DNA of 37,340 nt, taken from contig JAOAAG010000037.1 of assembly GCA_026418995.1 (NCBI GenBank), forward strand, positions 1 to 37,340. Direction: 5' to 3'. Below are positions 26,155 to 35,209 of this stretch, piece after piece. Below the pieces are notes generated by a model. It was not told the DNA's origin and did not search any database. It saw nothing but the letters and a program-made list of their open reading frames with translations. Source of the stretch: Anaerolineae bacterium. GTDB lineage: Bacteria; Chloroflexota; Anaerolineae; B4-G1. Numbering within the stretch: position 1 is the first letter of the stretch; the number at the start of each line of letters is the position of its first letter. Both the position numbers and the translations under genes were made by a program.

Positions 26155-27105
26155 ATGGCAAGTGTCGCTGTTGCACAGCCAGCGAAAAAGCGCTCTCCGA
26201 TTGTAGAGTTTATTTCTGATCAGACGAAGTGGACCCCCTATCTGTTTGTCGCACCGTTTTTCATCACCTTCGCGATTTTCACTCTCTACCCGATGTTACG
26301 TGCCGTGGTTATGGGATTCCAGGAGTCCCTGGGCTACTCTGGCAAATGGAACTGGGTGGGGCTGGCTAATTATGTTGAAGTGTTCACGAATGATCCGCGC
26401 ATAGTTACCGCGTTCAGAAACTTTATCTACTACACCCTGGGAAGCCTGGCCACCCAGTTGCCCTGCGCATTTTTCCTCGCTTTGCTACTGACCTCTCCTT
26501 CGCTCAGAGCAATGGGCTTATGGCGCACCCTGTTCTTTATTCCCGCCGTGCTGCCCGGCGTCACTATGGGAGTCGTTGGTCTCTGGTTCTTCAGCAAGAC
26601 TCATGGCTTTGCCAATGCGCTCGTCGTCGCCTTTGGAGGTGAGCGCATAGATTGGGGAGGTTTTACATACTACATTATGCCTCAACTGTTAACGATAGCC
26701 TTCTGGCAGTGGATGGGTTATCACGCCGTGTTCCTCATCGCGGGTATGAGCGGTATTGGTACCGAAGTCATTGAGGCGGCCATCATGGATGGGGCGACGG
26801 CCTGGCAGAGAGCGCGCTACATCATTTTACCGCTACTCAAACCGATCTTTGCCTATATTTCCATCACCGCGGCAGCAGGCTCGCTGATGAATTTCGATAT
26901 TCCGTACGTGCTCTTTGATGCAGGAGGAGGACCGCGTGGGCAAGGCTGGTTTTTTATGACCCATATCCGCGATATGGCGTTTGTGCAGTTTCGCATGGGT
27001 TATGCGACTGCCATCGGCTGGTTAGTCTTTTTCATCGCCGTCGTGATCACTGTTTTGCAGTTCCGCCTCTATAATTTCAGACTGGGAGAACAGGAGGTGG
27101 CCTGA
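26155..27105 (+). CDS. ABC sugar transporter permease (MalF/UgpA-like)
   Basis: A 316-residue inner-membrane permease with six predicted transmembrane segments (first at about 28-48, WTPYLFVAPFFITFAIFTLYP). The cytoplasmic EAA loop reads EVIEAAIMDGATAWQRARYIILPLLKP, the contact site for the ATPase. SD AAGGAGG lies 5-6 nt before the ATG. Its stop codon overlaps the next permease start by one base (TGATG), so the two are translated as a coupled pair and probably form the heterodimeric pore. No ATPase gene is near; a shared MsmK/UgpC-type ATPase elsewhere is likely. Confidence 0.95.
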   Translation: MASVAVAQPAKKRSPIVEFISDQTKWTPYLFVAPFFITFAIFTLYPMLRAVVMGFQESLGYSGKWNWVGLANYVEVFTNDPRIVTAFRNFIYYTLGSLATQLPCAFFLALLLTSPSLRAMGLWRTLFFIPAVLPGVTMGVVGLWFFSKTHGFANALVVAFGGERIDWGGFTYYIMPQLLTIAFWQWMGYHAVFLIAGMSGIGTEVIEAAIMDGATAWQRARYIILPLLKPIFAYISITAAAGSLMNFDIPYVLFDAGGGPRGQGWFFMTHIRDMAFVQFRMGYATAIGWLVFFIAVVITVLQFRLYNFRLGEQEVA

Positions 27106-28001
27106 TGACAACGCCAACCGTTATGCGTCCTGTGACTTCCAAATATGGACTCGGTATCCGGTCAAGAGTGCGTCCATTTCACTTGCGCTCCATCCTGGTT
27201 ACAGCCCTGACCATGATCTTGGCCCTGATCTTCATCTGGCCCTTTTTGTGTATGGTGGGTTGGACGTTTAACCAGATTGACGTGGTCATGAATCCACTGC
27301 TCCCAATTCCGGCCAAATTCAGCATGCAATTTTATCAATTGGTGTTCAGCGAGAAGTACCAGATGCACAGATATGCCCTCAACTCTATATTGGTAGCTGT
27401 GGCAACGATGATGCTGAGCACCTTCACGACCACACTGGCGGGCTATGCTTTTGCCAAACTGCGCTTTCCGGGCCGTGATCTCTTGTTCTCCATCATTATC
27501 GGGATTATGCTGCTGCCGACCACAACGATGCTGGTTCCACAGTTTGTGGTGATGAAAGAGTTGGGGCTGGTCAACAAATATTGGGGGCTGATTTTGCCCA
27601 GCGTCGGTGGTGGCGCTTTCGGCATTTTTATGATGCGCCAGTTTATGCTCAGTATCCCTACCGAGATGCTGGAAGCAGCGCGGATGGACGGCGCAAGCGA
27701 GTTTGACTTGTTTTTCAGAATTGTGGTGCCCAATGCTAGCGCTGGGATTGGGGTCATTGCGACCCTCTCACTGCGTGACAGTTGGAATGCCTTGTTGTGG
27801 CCGCAAATCATTATCAGTGATGTGAATAAACGCTTGCTGATGCCTGCGATCGTGACGTTGAACCAGATGCAGGTGGCCGATGTGTATGCACTGCCGGTCG
27901 TCCGCGCAGCGGCTATCCTGGCAGCACTGGTGCCCTTAGCCTTGTATGCTTACAGCCAGCGCTATTTCATCTCCACTCTAGCGGGAGCCATCAAGGGTTA
28001 G
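27105..28001 (+). CDS. ABC sugar transporter permease (MalG/UgpE-like)
   Basis: A 298-residue second permease. It has six transmembrane segments, with the first at about 28-50 (ILVTALTMILALIFIWPFLCMV) and the usual large outer loop after it. The EAA loop is EMLEAARMDGASEFDLFFRIVVPNASAG. The ATG at 27105 overlaps the preceding stop and uses the SD CAGGAGG inside that gene's end. A strong terminator follows 19 nt downstream, so the binding protein and two permeases form one transcription unit, with the enzymes probably reached by readthrough or by their own promoter. Confidence 0.95.
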   Translation: MTTPTVMRPVTSKYGLGIRSRVRPFHLRSILVTALTMILALIFIWPFLCMVGWTFNQIDVVMNPLLPIPAKFSMQFYQLVFSEKYQMHRYALNSILVAVATMMLSTFTTTLAGYAFAKLRFPGRDLLFSIIIGIMLLPTTTMLVPQFVVMKELGLVNKYWGLILPSVGGGAFGIFMMRQFMLSIPTEMLEAARMDGASEFDLFFRIVVPNASAGIGVIATLSLRDSWNALLWPQIIISDVNKRLLMPAIVTLNQMQVADVYALPVVRAAAILAALVPLALYAYSQRYFISTLAGAIKG

Positions 28002-28019
28002 GTTACTCTTCGAGCCTCG

Positions 28020-28052
28020 AAGGGATTAGGGAGACCTCCCTAATCCCTTTTT
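28020..28052 (+). terminator. Strong intrinsic terminator after the permeases
   Basis: Arms AAGGGATTAGGGAG and CTCCCTAATCCCTT, a 14-bp perfect stem around AC, running into TTTTT. A smaller overlapping hairpin, CTTCGAG-C-CTCGAAG, precedes it. The rest of the gap to 28190 shows only the SD AAGGAG, and no clear new promoter. Confidence 0.9.
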
Positions 28053-28190
28053 GTTTGGAGGTTGCCTCTAACCTGGGCGCGTGATGACTGTCATAGATGG
28101 CACGATGGTAGAACATTGCGAGAATGTCTGGTTCGTCTCTTAAGACTTGCAGTTTCCCGACGTATCTGTCCGACTTAAGGAGAGCTCGAT

Positions 28191-30773
28191 ATGGCACAAG
28201 CAGGTCTAGCTATCAACGATCAGGACTATTTCGAGATGCCCGGCTTGAACGTGCTGGTTTACCACAATACTTTCCTGGAGGGCCATCAGGGAGGCGTTGA
28301 GATCATCCAGCACGGAGAGCGGGTCGCAACAAATGGTGAGTTGCGTCTGAGCCCTGCGCCAGGACAATGGCAGCCGATACCCGAAATCGGCGGGGGCTTC
28401 CCATCTATCGGCGTGAGTCCCCGGCCGGTCACCCTTCAGTACCGAAAGGTGGACAGGGAGACCAACACCATTAGCATCAGATGCCGATATCCTGACAAAA
28501 GTCGGGATCGAAAAGGGTTCAACCCGATCATCTATCCCGACCTGCACATCGAGTATACGGTTCGGGTTCAGGCGGAGGGCTCATCGTTTACCATTACAGT
28601 AGATTTGGAAGAGCCGCTGCCTGAAGACTGGGTAGGTCGGGTCGGTTATAGCCTGGAACTCTTTCCCGGCGACCTGTATGGTAGAACCTACTACATGGAC
28701 GGACAACCGGGCATGTTCCCTCGCCAGGCCAACGGCCCGACGTACCTGAACCCCGAAGGCGAGGCCGAGGCGGTGCCGCTGGCTACAGGTCATACGCTGG
28801 TGGTTGCTCCAGAAACCGATCGCTTCCGCATGACCATCGAAAGCCAGGGCAGCCCGCTTCAGTTGCTGGATGGGAGTCTGAAGCACAATAACGGCTGGTT
28901 TGTGGTGCATTCGCTCGTTCCGGCAGGGGCCACGAAAAACGCCATCCAGTGGAAAATCACCCCCCACGTGATCCCCGACTGGAAGTATGAGCCGGTGATC
29001 CACGTTTCTCAAGTGGGCTACCATCCCCGGCAGAAAAAGGTGGCCTTTATCGAATTGGACAAGCGGGAAACGGTCATTCAGAAAGCAGGTCTCCAAAGAG
29101 TGAGCCCATCGGGCGAATATCAGACGGTGCTCGAAAAGCAACCCGAACTCTGGGGCCAATACCTGCGCTATAAATATGCCACGTTTGATTTCTCAGAAAT
29201 CGCCGAGCCGGGGATTTACGTGGTGAAATATGGCGACCTGCTCAGTCACCCGTTTCAGATTGACCGCAACGTGTACAAGCGTCACGTCTGGCAGCCGACG
29301 TTGGAGTATTTTCTGCCGATGCAAATGTGCCACATGCGGGTCAATCAGAAATACCGGGTCTGGCATGGCCTCTGCCATATGGACGACGCTTTAATGGCCC
29401 CCAGGAATATCAACCATTTTGACGGGTATGACACGATAAGGGCACAACCCACCTCATCTCCGTTCAAGCCGCTCGAGCACATCCCCGGTTTCAACGCTGG
29501 CGGCTGGCACGATGCTGGCGACGACGACATCCGCACAGATACGCAGGTCAGTACGGTGATGGCGCTGGCACATACGTATGAAGAGTTTAACGTCCAGTAT
29601 GATGAAACCTACATTGACCAGGAACATCATCACGTAGAAATTCACCAACCTGACGGCAAACCCGACATCCTCCAGCAGATTGAACACGGAGTGATCTGGA
29701 TTCTCAACTTCTATCGCCGATTTGGCGAACTGGGTGTGGGGGTCATTGTGCCTACTCTGCGGCAATATGTGCACTTGGGCGACCCATCCACTCAGACCGA
29801 TAACAAAGTCGTTGATGAGGCCGTTGCCCAATCGCGCGCCGCTCATATAGAGGGACTCTGGTACAAAAAGGTAGCGAATCGCTATTCCAGGATATTCGAC
29901 CCCGGAGAAAACCTGCATGAGATCGAGGAGGTTATCCCGGATTTGGATGACCGGCTGGTCTTTACGCAAACCAATCCGGCCCGGCAATTGTTTGTGGCAG
30001 CCGGGCTGGCGCTGGCGGCCAGAGTGCTCAAGGGCTACAACGACGCGCTGGCAGATGAGTGCCTGAACGTGGCAGAGTCTCTCTGGGCAGCCCATAAACA
30101 CATCACTGACAGGGAGATGGTCATCGTCCACGCCTATGGGTATCGCGGCAGTGTCGAAAGTCTGAAGATCCATGTCCTGGCTGAATTGATCCTCACCACA
30201 GGGAAGGAAGAGTATAAACAGGAGCTTTGTCGTATGGGAGCGGTGGTAGAGGAGCACTTTGGTAGCTCAGGCTGGGCGCTGGGGCGCGTATTGCCGCTGC
30301 TCGACTGTCCCGAATTCCTGCAAAAAGTCACCGCTGCCGCCCGTGCTTACGCAGCCGAACTGGAACAACGCATGCGCGAAAACCCGTTTGGTTGCCCTCT
30401 AGTTCATACGGAAATTGTGGGATTGAGGCAGTATTTCCTCTACAGAGGCTGGCCCGAAATATTTACAGCCGAACCCCTATTCTCTGCGATGAACTATCTC
30501 TTGGGCTGCCGCCCTGGCAAAACGACCAATAGCCTGGTGTCTGGGGTAGGAGGCAACTCCCCGGTGGTTGCGTATGGCTTCAATCGCGCCGACTGGAGCT
30601 ACATTCCCGGAGGAACCTTCTGGAATGCGATGAATCTGGTATTCCCCGATTTGCCGGAAGATAAAGTCTGGCCCTTTTTATGGCAGGAACGAGAGTACAT
30701 CACCGACGCGGCTTGTATGTTCATGTTCATGGTGATCGCCGCAGACAGGCTCTTGGAAGAACAAACGCAATAG
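28191..30773 (+). CDS. GH9-like glycoside hydrolase with N-terminal beta domains, non-canonical acid motif
   Basis: An 860-residue protein without signal peptide, hence cytoplasmic. Residues 1-275 are an unfamiliar beta-rich domain. About 285-370 is the CelD_N-type Ig domain (VIHVSQVGYHPRQKKVAFIE), and about 380-855 an (alpha/alpha)6 catalytic domain with the base motif GGWHDAGDDD (Asp441, Asp444). Classical GH9 enzymes end with a Y-x-T-N-E motif whose Glu is the proton donor. Here the region reads WQEREYITDAAC (831-842), so the expected Glu position is Ala840 and the donor may be Glu833 or Glu835. Start supported by AAGGAG 8 nt upstream. It begins the enzyme block and may trim imported oligosaccharides. 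Substrate is uncertain; cellulase annotation should be avoided. Confidence 0.82.
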   Translation: MAQAGLAINDQDYFEMPGLNVLVYHNTFLEGHQGGVEIIQHGERVATNGELRLSPAPGQWQPIPEIGGGFPSIGVSPRPVTLQYRKVDRETNTISIRCRYPDKSRDRKGFNPIIYPDLHIEYTVRVQAEGSSFTITVDLEEPLPEDWVGRVGYSLELFPGDLYGRTYYMDGQPGMFPRQANGPTYLNPEGEAEAVPLATGHTLVVAPETDRFRMTIESQGSPLQLLDGSLKHNNGWFVVHSLVPAGATKNAIQWKITPHVIPDWKYEPVIHVSQVGYHPRQKKVAFIELDKRETVIQKAGLQRVSPSGEYQTVLEKQPELWGQYLRYKYATFDFSEIAEPGIYVVKYGDLLSHPFQIDRNVYKRHVWQPTLEYFLPMQMCHMRVNQKYRVWHGLCHMDDALMAPRNINHFDGYDTIRAQPTSSPFKPLEHIPGFNAGGWHDAGDDDIRTDTQVSTVMALAHTYEEFNVQYDETYIDQEHHHVEIHQPDGKPDILQQIEHGVIWILNFYRRFGELGVGVIVPTLRQYVHLGDPSTQTDNKVVDEAVAQSRAAHIEGLWYKKVANRYSRIFDPGENLHEIEEVIPDLDDRLVFTQTNPARQLFVAAGLALAARVLKGYNDALADECLNVAESLWAAHKHITDREMVIVHAYGYRGSVESLKIHVLAELILTTGKEEYKQELCRMGAVVEEHFGSSGWALGRVLPLLDCPEFLQKVTAAARAYAAELEQRMRENPFGCPLVHTEIVGLRQYFLYRGWPEIFTAEPLFSAMNYLLGCRPGKTTNSLVSGVGGNSPVVAYGFNRADWSYIPGGTFWNAMNLVFPDLPEDKVWPFLWQEREYITDAACMFMFMVIAADRLLEEQTQ

Positions 30774-30790
30774 GAGATAGGAGAAAGAAC

Positions 30791-31615
30791 ATGCTTGCTC
30801 ACTGGACACAAGATGATTTACTCGTCAACGGCGTGCGGCTGCATTACTATCGCACCGGTCACGGGGACAAACGCCCCATGGTATTGATTCACGGCTTTTC
30901 GGACAACGGCCTATGCTGGACGCCGGTCGCGCGCGCCCTCGAAGCCGACTATGACGTGATTATGCCGGATATGCGCGGCCATGGCCTTTCGGCGCGCGTG
31001 CAGCCGGGTGAAGCCGTGGACATGGCCGCCGATGTAGCCGAGCTCATCCGCACTCTGGGGTTGAGTCGCCCGATTGTAGGCGGACACTCGATGGGGGCAG
31101 CGGTCGCCTACCAACTGACCGTGCGTTTCCCGGAGCTGGTCAGCGCCCTGTTCCTGGAAGACCCGGGCTGGTGGCTCACCCGGCCGGCCCCACCTCCGCC
31201 TGACGAGAACCCCATAGCGAAATGGGTCAAGAGCCTGTCCACCCAGACGTTGGAAGAATTGCTGGTGCAATACCGCAAGGATCACCCCACCTGGCCCGAA
31301 GAGTTGTTGCAGCCAATGTGTGAGTCCAAGAAACAACTCGATCCCATGATCTTTGATGTGGTGAGCGCCGGAATGCACTCCGAGGAGTGGAGTTGGCGAA
31401 CGACCCTTCAGAACGTTACCCAACCCATCTTGCTCTTCACCGGCAACCCGGAGTTGGGGGGAATCGTGACGCCGGAGGTCGTCGCAAAAGTGCGCGAGTT
31501 GAACCCCGGCGTCACCATCGTCACCATCCCCGATGTGGGCCATCTCATCCGTTTTGACAAATACCCGGCCTTCATGGAGGCCTTATGGGCATTCTTGAAG
31601 CAATTGCCGGCTTGA
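30791..31615 (+). CDS. Alpha/beta-fold hydrolase
   Basis: A 274-residue serine hydrolase of the alpha/beta fold, cytoplasmic. The ATG at 30791 was chosen because AGGAG lies 8 nt upstream; a longer frame would overlap GH9. It shows the oxyanion motif LIHGFSDNG, the nucleophile elbow GGHSMG (Ser100), a cap of about 60 residues containing TRPAPPPPDENP, and the catalytic His in DVGHLIRF near the end. The locus suggests an esterase that removes acyl groups from xylo-oligosaccharides, but the family also covers lactonases and C-C hydrolases. It lies 17 nt after GH9 and 10 nt before GH39, in one operon. Confidence 0.88.
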   Translation: MLAHWTQDDLLVNGVRLHYYRTGHGDKRPMVLIHGFSDNGLCWTPVARALEADYDVIMPDMRGHGLSARVQPGEAVDMAADVAELIRTLGLSRPIVGGHSMGAAVAYQLTVRFPELVSALFLEDPGWWLTRPAPPPPDENPIAKWVKSLSTQTLEELLVQYRKDHPTWPEELLQPMCESKKQLDPMIFDVVSAGMHSEEWSWRTTLQNVTQPILLFTGNPELGGIVTPEVVAKVRELNPGVTIVTIPDVGHLIRFDKYPAFMEALWAFLKQLPA

Positions 31616-31625
31616 GGTGATGACG

Positions 31626-33158
31626 ATGAACATCAACGTCCATCTGCAACAACCCGGACAGCCCATTGTCCACCACTGGCGCGTGTGCGTCGGCGGCGGG
31701 CGGGTGGCCGAAGCCCTACGTGCCGACTTTCAAAAGCACCTGGAAATGGTCCAACGCGAGATGCCCTTTCAATACATCCGTATGCACGGCCTGTTCCACG
31801 AGGATATGATGGTCTACCGTGAAGAAAATGGCCGGCCGATCGTCAACTGGCAATATGTGGACCTGGTCTACGACCACTGGCTTTCCATTGGCATCCGGCC
31901 ATTCGTGGAATTGAGCTTCATGCCCTACGATCTTGCCAGCGGCGAGGAGACCGTTTTCTGGTGGAAAGGAAATATCACCCCGCCGAAGGATTGGGAACGC
32001 TGGGAATGGTTCATCGAACAGTTCATCCGCCACGTCATCGAACGCTACGGGTTGGATGAGGTGCGGCGCTGGTATTTCGAGGTGTGGAACGAACCGAGCC
32101 TGGATATTTTCTGGAAAGACGCCGATTTTGAGGCCTATATGGAACTCTACGCGCGCACCGCGCGCACGCTCAAGCGCGTGGATCCGCACCTGCGGGTCGG
32201 CGGCCCGGCCAGCCACGGGTTTGGCGACGCTGTGGGCGAGCCGCCGTGGGGCAAAGAATTCCTGGCCGCGTGTGCCGAACGCCAACTACCGCTTGATTTC
32301 TTCTCCACGCATCCTTATCCTACCTTCTACCCGGTTGACCCGGAAGGCCATGGCTACATGACCTGGGATGGCCCAGACCGCCTGTTGAAGGATGCGCTGG
32401 GCTGTGACCAACTCTTGCGTGCCTCGGCTTATCCCCACATCGAACGCCATTACACCGAATGGAGTTCCAGCCCCAGTCCGCGCGATCCCGTGCACGATAC
32501 CGCCTTTGAGGCTGCGTTCATCGTGGACAACAACTGGCGGGCGCGTGGCCTGATGGATTCGCTGTCATTTTGGACGGTCAGCGACATTTTTGAGGAATGC
32601 CGAGTGGGAGATACTCCCTTTCACGGCGGTTTTGGACTGGTCAACATCCAGGGCCTGAAAAAGCCCTCGTATCACGGGTACTGGTTCCTGTCGCGCCTGG
32701 GCGAGGAGGCGCTGGCTGAAGGTGATGGCTACGCCGTCACCCGACGCCGCGACGGCACCCTGGCGATCTTGCTGTGGAACTATTGCCACTATCGCGACGA
32801 CGCTAACGACAGCCGTCTGATGGCTGCCGCGAAACCGGGCGAAATCTACGACCTGTTTGATGTGCGACCTCCTCGCAAGTTCACGGTGCACCTGGAGGGC
32901 GTGGGAGCATCTGTCCGCGTGCAGACGACGCGCTTCGATCGGGAACACGGCAGCGTGTACGATGCCTGGGTGGCCATGGGGGCGCCGCAGCACATCCTCC
33001 CCGCCGATCTGGAGGTGTTGCGCCGTCGCATGGAGCTGGACGTTACCGTGCAGCGCGTTACCACGCCAGCACATACACTCGAGTGGACTGTCACAGTGCA
33101 GCCCTTTGGGGTGACCTTGCTCGAGATTAGACCGGAGTATACCAACACAGGAGGTTAG
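31626..33158 (+). CDS. GH39 beta-xylosidase-like enzyme
   Basis: A 510-residue retaining glycosidase of family GH39, which includes beta-xylosidases and alpha-iduronidases. Acid/base Glu156 is in FEVWNEPSLDIFW and nucleophile Glu278 in YTEWSS; both positions agree closely with characterised bacterial XynB enzymes. TIM barrel at 1-340, then a beta-sandwich accessory domain. No signal peptide, so it acts on imported xylo-oligosaccharides. The ATG at 31626 was preferred to GTG 31617 or ATG 31620 because GAGGTG lies 6 nt before it. It sits between the esterase-like gene and the xylanase, 2 nt from the latter's start. Confidence 0.93.
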   Translation: MNINVHLQQPGQPIVHHWRVCVGGGRVAEALRADFQKHLEMVQREMPFQYIRMHGLFHEDMMVYREENGRPIVNWQYVDLVYDHWLSIGIRPFVELSFMPYDLASGEETVFWWKGNITPPKDWERWEWFIEQFIRHVIERYGLDEVRRWYFEVWNEPSLDIFWKDADFEAYMELYARTARTLKRVDPHLRVGGPASHGFGDAVGEPPWGKEFLAACAERQLPLDFFSTHPYPTFYPVDPEGHGYMTWDGPDRLLKDALGCDQLLRASAYPHIERHYTEWSSSPSPRDPVHDTAFEAAFIVDNNWRARGLMDSLSFWTVSDIFEECRVGDTPFHGGFGLVNIQGLKKPSYHGYWFLSRLGEEALAEGDGYAVTRRRDGTLAILLWNYCHYRDDANDSRLMAAAKPGEIYDLFDVRPPRKFTVHLEGVGASVRVQTTRFDREHGSVYDAWVAMGAPQHILPADLEVLRRRMELDVTVQRVTTPAHTLEWTVTVQPFGVTLLEIRPEYTNTGG

Positions 33159-33160
33159 GA

Positions 33161-34894
33161 ATGCTCAAGAGGTTGTTTACCAAAAAAATCTGGCTCGCCG
33201 TCGTTACCGCGTTTGTGGTGATTGCGGTTATCGCTGGACTCTTGCTCCGGTCTAAACCACAGCCCGAGGTGGCCGCAACGGTGGCGCCTACCCAAGTCAG
33301 TACGCTGGAGCCCACCCAAGTCAGCACGCCGGAGCCTACCAGAGTCAATACCCCAGAGCCATCGGCGACCCCCAGGCCGACCGAGGCGCCCGAGGTGCTC
33401 AAAGAATATGATTTCGAAGATGGCACGACACAAGGCTGGATGCCGCGCGGCGAGGCATCAGTCAGCGTGGCTACCGACGTCGCCCACTCGGGCTCCTACA
33501 GCCTTCTGGCGACAGACCGCAAGGCAGGGTGGCAGGGCGCAACCGTGGACGTAGCGGGATTGCTGGAGCCAGACTGCACGTACGAAATCGGTGGGTACGT
33601 GCGGCTGGCCGAGGGAGAGCCGGCCAGCAGGGTGGTCATCACTATGCAGCGCACTCCGGTGGGTGGAGAGACCAAATATGAGTGGATTGCGCCCAGCGCA
33701 GAAAAAGGTGTGACCGATGCCGAGTGGGTCTATCTGAAAGGGCGGTACTCTTACAGCGGCGAGGTCTCCGAGTTGTTGCTGTACGTAGAGAGCCCTGACG
33801 CCACATTGGTTGATTTCTACATTGACGACATCACCATCACACGCCTGTCAGGGTGTACGTCAAGGCCCTCGGTCCAGACCGACATACCCTCGGTGTATGA
33901 GACGTTGTCTCCCTACTTCTCTTGGGTTGGTGCGGCGATCGAGCCGGACATGCTCGACAAGGAGCAGCACACTCTCCTGCTGACCCGTCACTTTAACAGC
34001 ATCACGCCCGAGAATGCGATGAAGCCTGGCGTGATCCAGCCATCTGAGGGGGAATTCAGATGGGCAGGCGCCGACAGGCTGGTTCAGTACGCCAGGGAAC
34101 ATGGCATGGCGGTTCATGGCCATACCCTGGTGTGGCATCAGCAGGTCGGAGAGTGGATGTTTGAAGATAGCGAGGGCAACCCCCTGGAGGCAACGCCGGA
34201 GAACAAGGAACTGGTGCTGCAGCGCCTGGAGACCCACATCCGCGCGGTCGTCGGCCGCTACAGGGACGATGTCCAGATCTGGGATGTGGTCAACGAGGTG
34301 ATCGATCCGGGTAATTCGGACTGCATGCGCCGGAGCAGATGGTACGACCTCACTGGTATGGACTATATCGTGACGGCTTTCCGGGTAGCAGATGAGGTGG
34401 CGCCGGACGCTGTGTTGCTCATCAACGACTATAGTACCACAGAGCCGCGGAAGCGCGCCTGTCTATACAACCTGGTGCGCGATCTGCGCGCGCAAGGCGT
34501 GCCCATTGATGGCGTGGGCCACCAGATGCACATCAACATTGCAAGTCCGTCTGCGGAGGTCATCGAGGAGACGATCCTGATGTTTGCGGAGCTTGGCATA
34601 GAGCAGCACATCACCGAGTTTGATATGAGCATCTACGCCAACGATACGGAATCGTACACGGTTGTGCCGGAGAGAATCCTGATCAGGCAAGGCAAGCGCT
34701 ACAAAGCGGTGTTCGACGTCTTCAAGCGCCAGGCTGAGCACATCCAATCGGTGACGTTTTGGGGCTTGGCCGACGATCACACGTGGCTCAAGACCTTCCC
34801 TGTCGCGCGGCTCGACTTGCCGCTGCTCTTTGACGAGCAACTACAGGCCAAGCCTGCCTACTGGGGCGTCGTTGATCCGACGAAACTACCGTAG
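33161..34894 (+). CDS. Membrane-anchored CBM-GH10 endo-1,4-beta-xylanase
   Basis: A 577-residue endoxylanase. Residues 8-30 are an uncleaved-looking signal anchor, without a clear signal-peptidase site. About 36-78 is a Thr/Pro linker of 8-residue repeats, and about 80-232 a CBM22/CBM4_9-type carbohydrate-binding module (YDFEDGTTQGWMPRG ... VDFYIDDITI). GH10 fills 240-577: WHQQVG, acid/base Glu379 in WDVVNEVID and nucleophile Glu486 in ITEFDMS. AGGAGG is 6 nt before the ATG. It would cut xylan at the cell surface and feed the importer. The gene closes the enzyme operon; no clear terminator follows before the lacI promoter module. Its CBM is closely related to both modules of the truncated gene at 36512. 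Confidence 0.96.
   Translation: MLKRLFTKKIWLAVVTAFVVIAVIAGLLLRSKPQPEVAATVAPTQVSTLEPTQVSTPEPTRVNTPEPSATPRPTEAPEVLKEYDFEDGTTQGWMPRGEASVSVATDVAHSGSYSLLATDRKAGWQGATVDVAGLLEPDCTYEIGGYVRLAEGEPASRVVITMQRTPVGGETKYEWIAPSAEKGVTDAEWVYLKGRYSYSGEVSELLLYVESPDATLVDFYIDDITITRLSGCTSRPSVQTDIPSVYETLSPYFSWVGAAIEPDMLDKEQHTLLLTRHFNSITPENAMKPGVIQPSEGEFRWAGADRLVQYAREHGMAVHGHTLVWHQQVGEWMFEDSEGNPLEATPENKELVLQRLETHIRAVVGRYRDDVQIWDVVNEVIDPGNSDCMRRSRWYDLTGMDYIVTAFRVADEVAPDAVLLINDYSTTEPRKRACLYNLVRDLRAQGVPIDGVGHQMHINIASPSAEVIEETILMFAELGIEQHITEFDMSIYANDTESYTVVPERILIRQGKRYKAVFDVFKRQAEHIQSVTFWGLADDHTWLKTFPVARLDLPLLFDEQLQAKPAYWGVVDPTKLP
33287..33358 (+). repeat. 24-bp tandem repeat in xylanase linker
   Basis: Three 24-bp units encoding PTQVSTLE, PTQVSTPE and PTRVNTPE. 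They form the stalk that spaces the CBM from the membrane; such units vary in number between strains. Confidence 0.85.
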
Positions 34895-35010
34895 TTGTCA
34901 CATAGTGCGGACTGGCAAGGCTTTCTTCCTCATTCATTCCCAAGTGAGCCAACCATTGCAGCGAGATGATTTTCATCGCTGGCGTGTGGTTTGTGCTTCT
35001 TCCTGGTGTG

Positions 35011-35081
35011 TGCAAACGTTCACAAAACTCTTGACAAAAGCTCCATAATGTGGTAATATTGTAAATGCAAGCGTTCACAAA
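35011..35081 (+). promoter_or_regulatory. LacI-type operator pair around the lacI promoter
   Basis: Operator TGCAAACGTTCACAAA (35011-35026), -35 TTGACA (35031-35036), a 17-nt spacer, -10 TAATAT (35054-35059), operator TGCAAGCGTTCACAAA (35066-35081). Operator centres are 55 bp apart, exactly as at 24106-24176, with the two operator variants swapped in order. This makes lacI self-controlled. The remainder of 34895-35209 shows nothing else except the operator at 35177. Confidence 0.92.
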
Positions 35082-35176
35082 CGCGCCGCAATGCGAATGC
35101 AATCCCCTCATATGTGAGCATCCGCCCACTAAATCCTGTAGAAATAGCCTTCGGTTCACTGCTGGATACAGATAAA

Positions 35177-35190
35177 TGTGACCGTTCACA
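35177..35190 (+). promoter_or_regulatory. LacI-type operator before lacI start
   Basis: TGTGACCGTTCACA, with flanks AAA and TTT extending the palindrome, 19 bp before the GTG of lacI. Binding here would block elongation or overlap initiation. Confidence 0.85.
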
Positions 35191-35209
35191 TTTTTGAAGA
35201 AGGCTGCCT

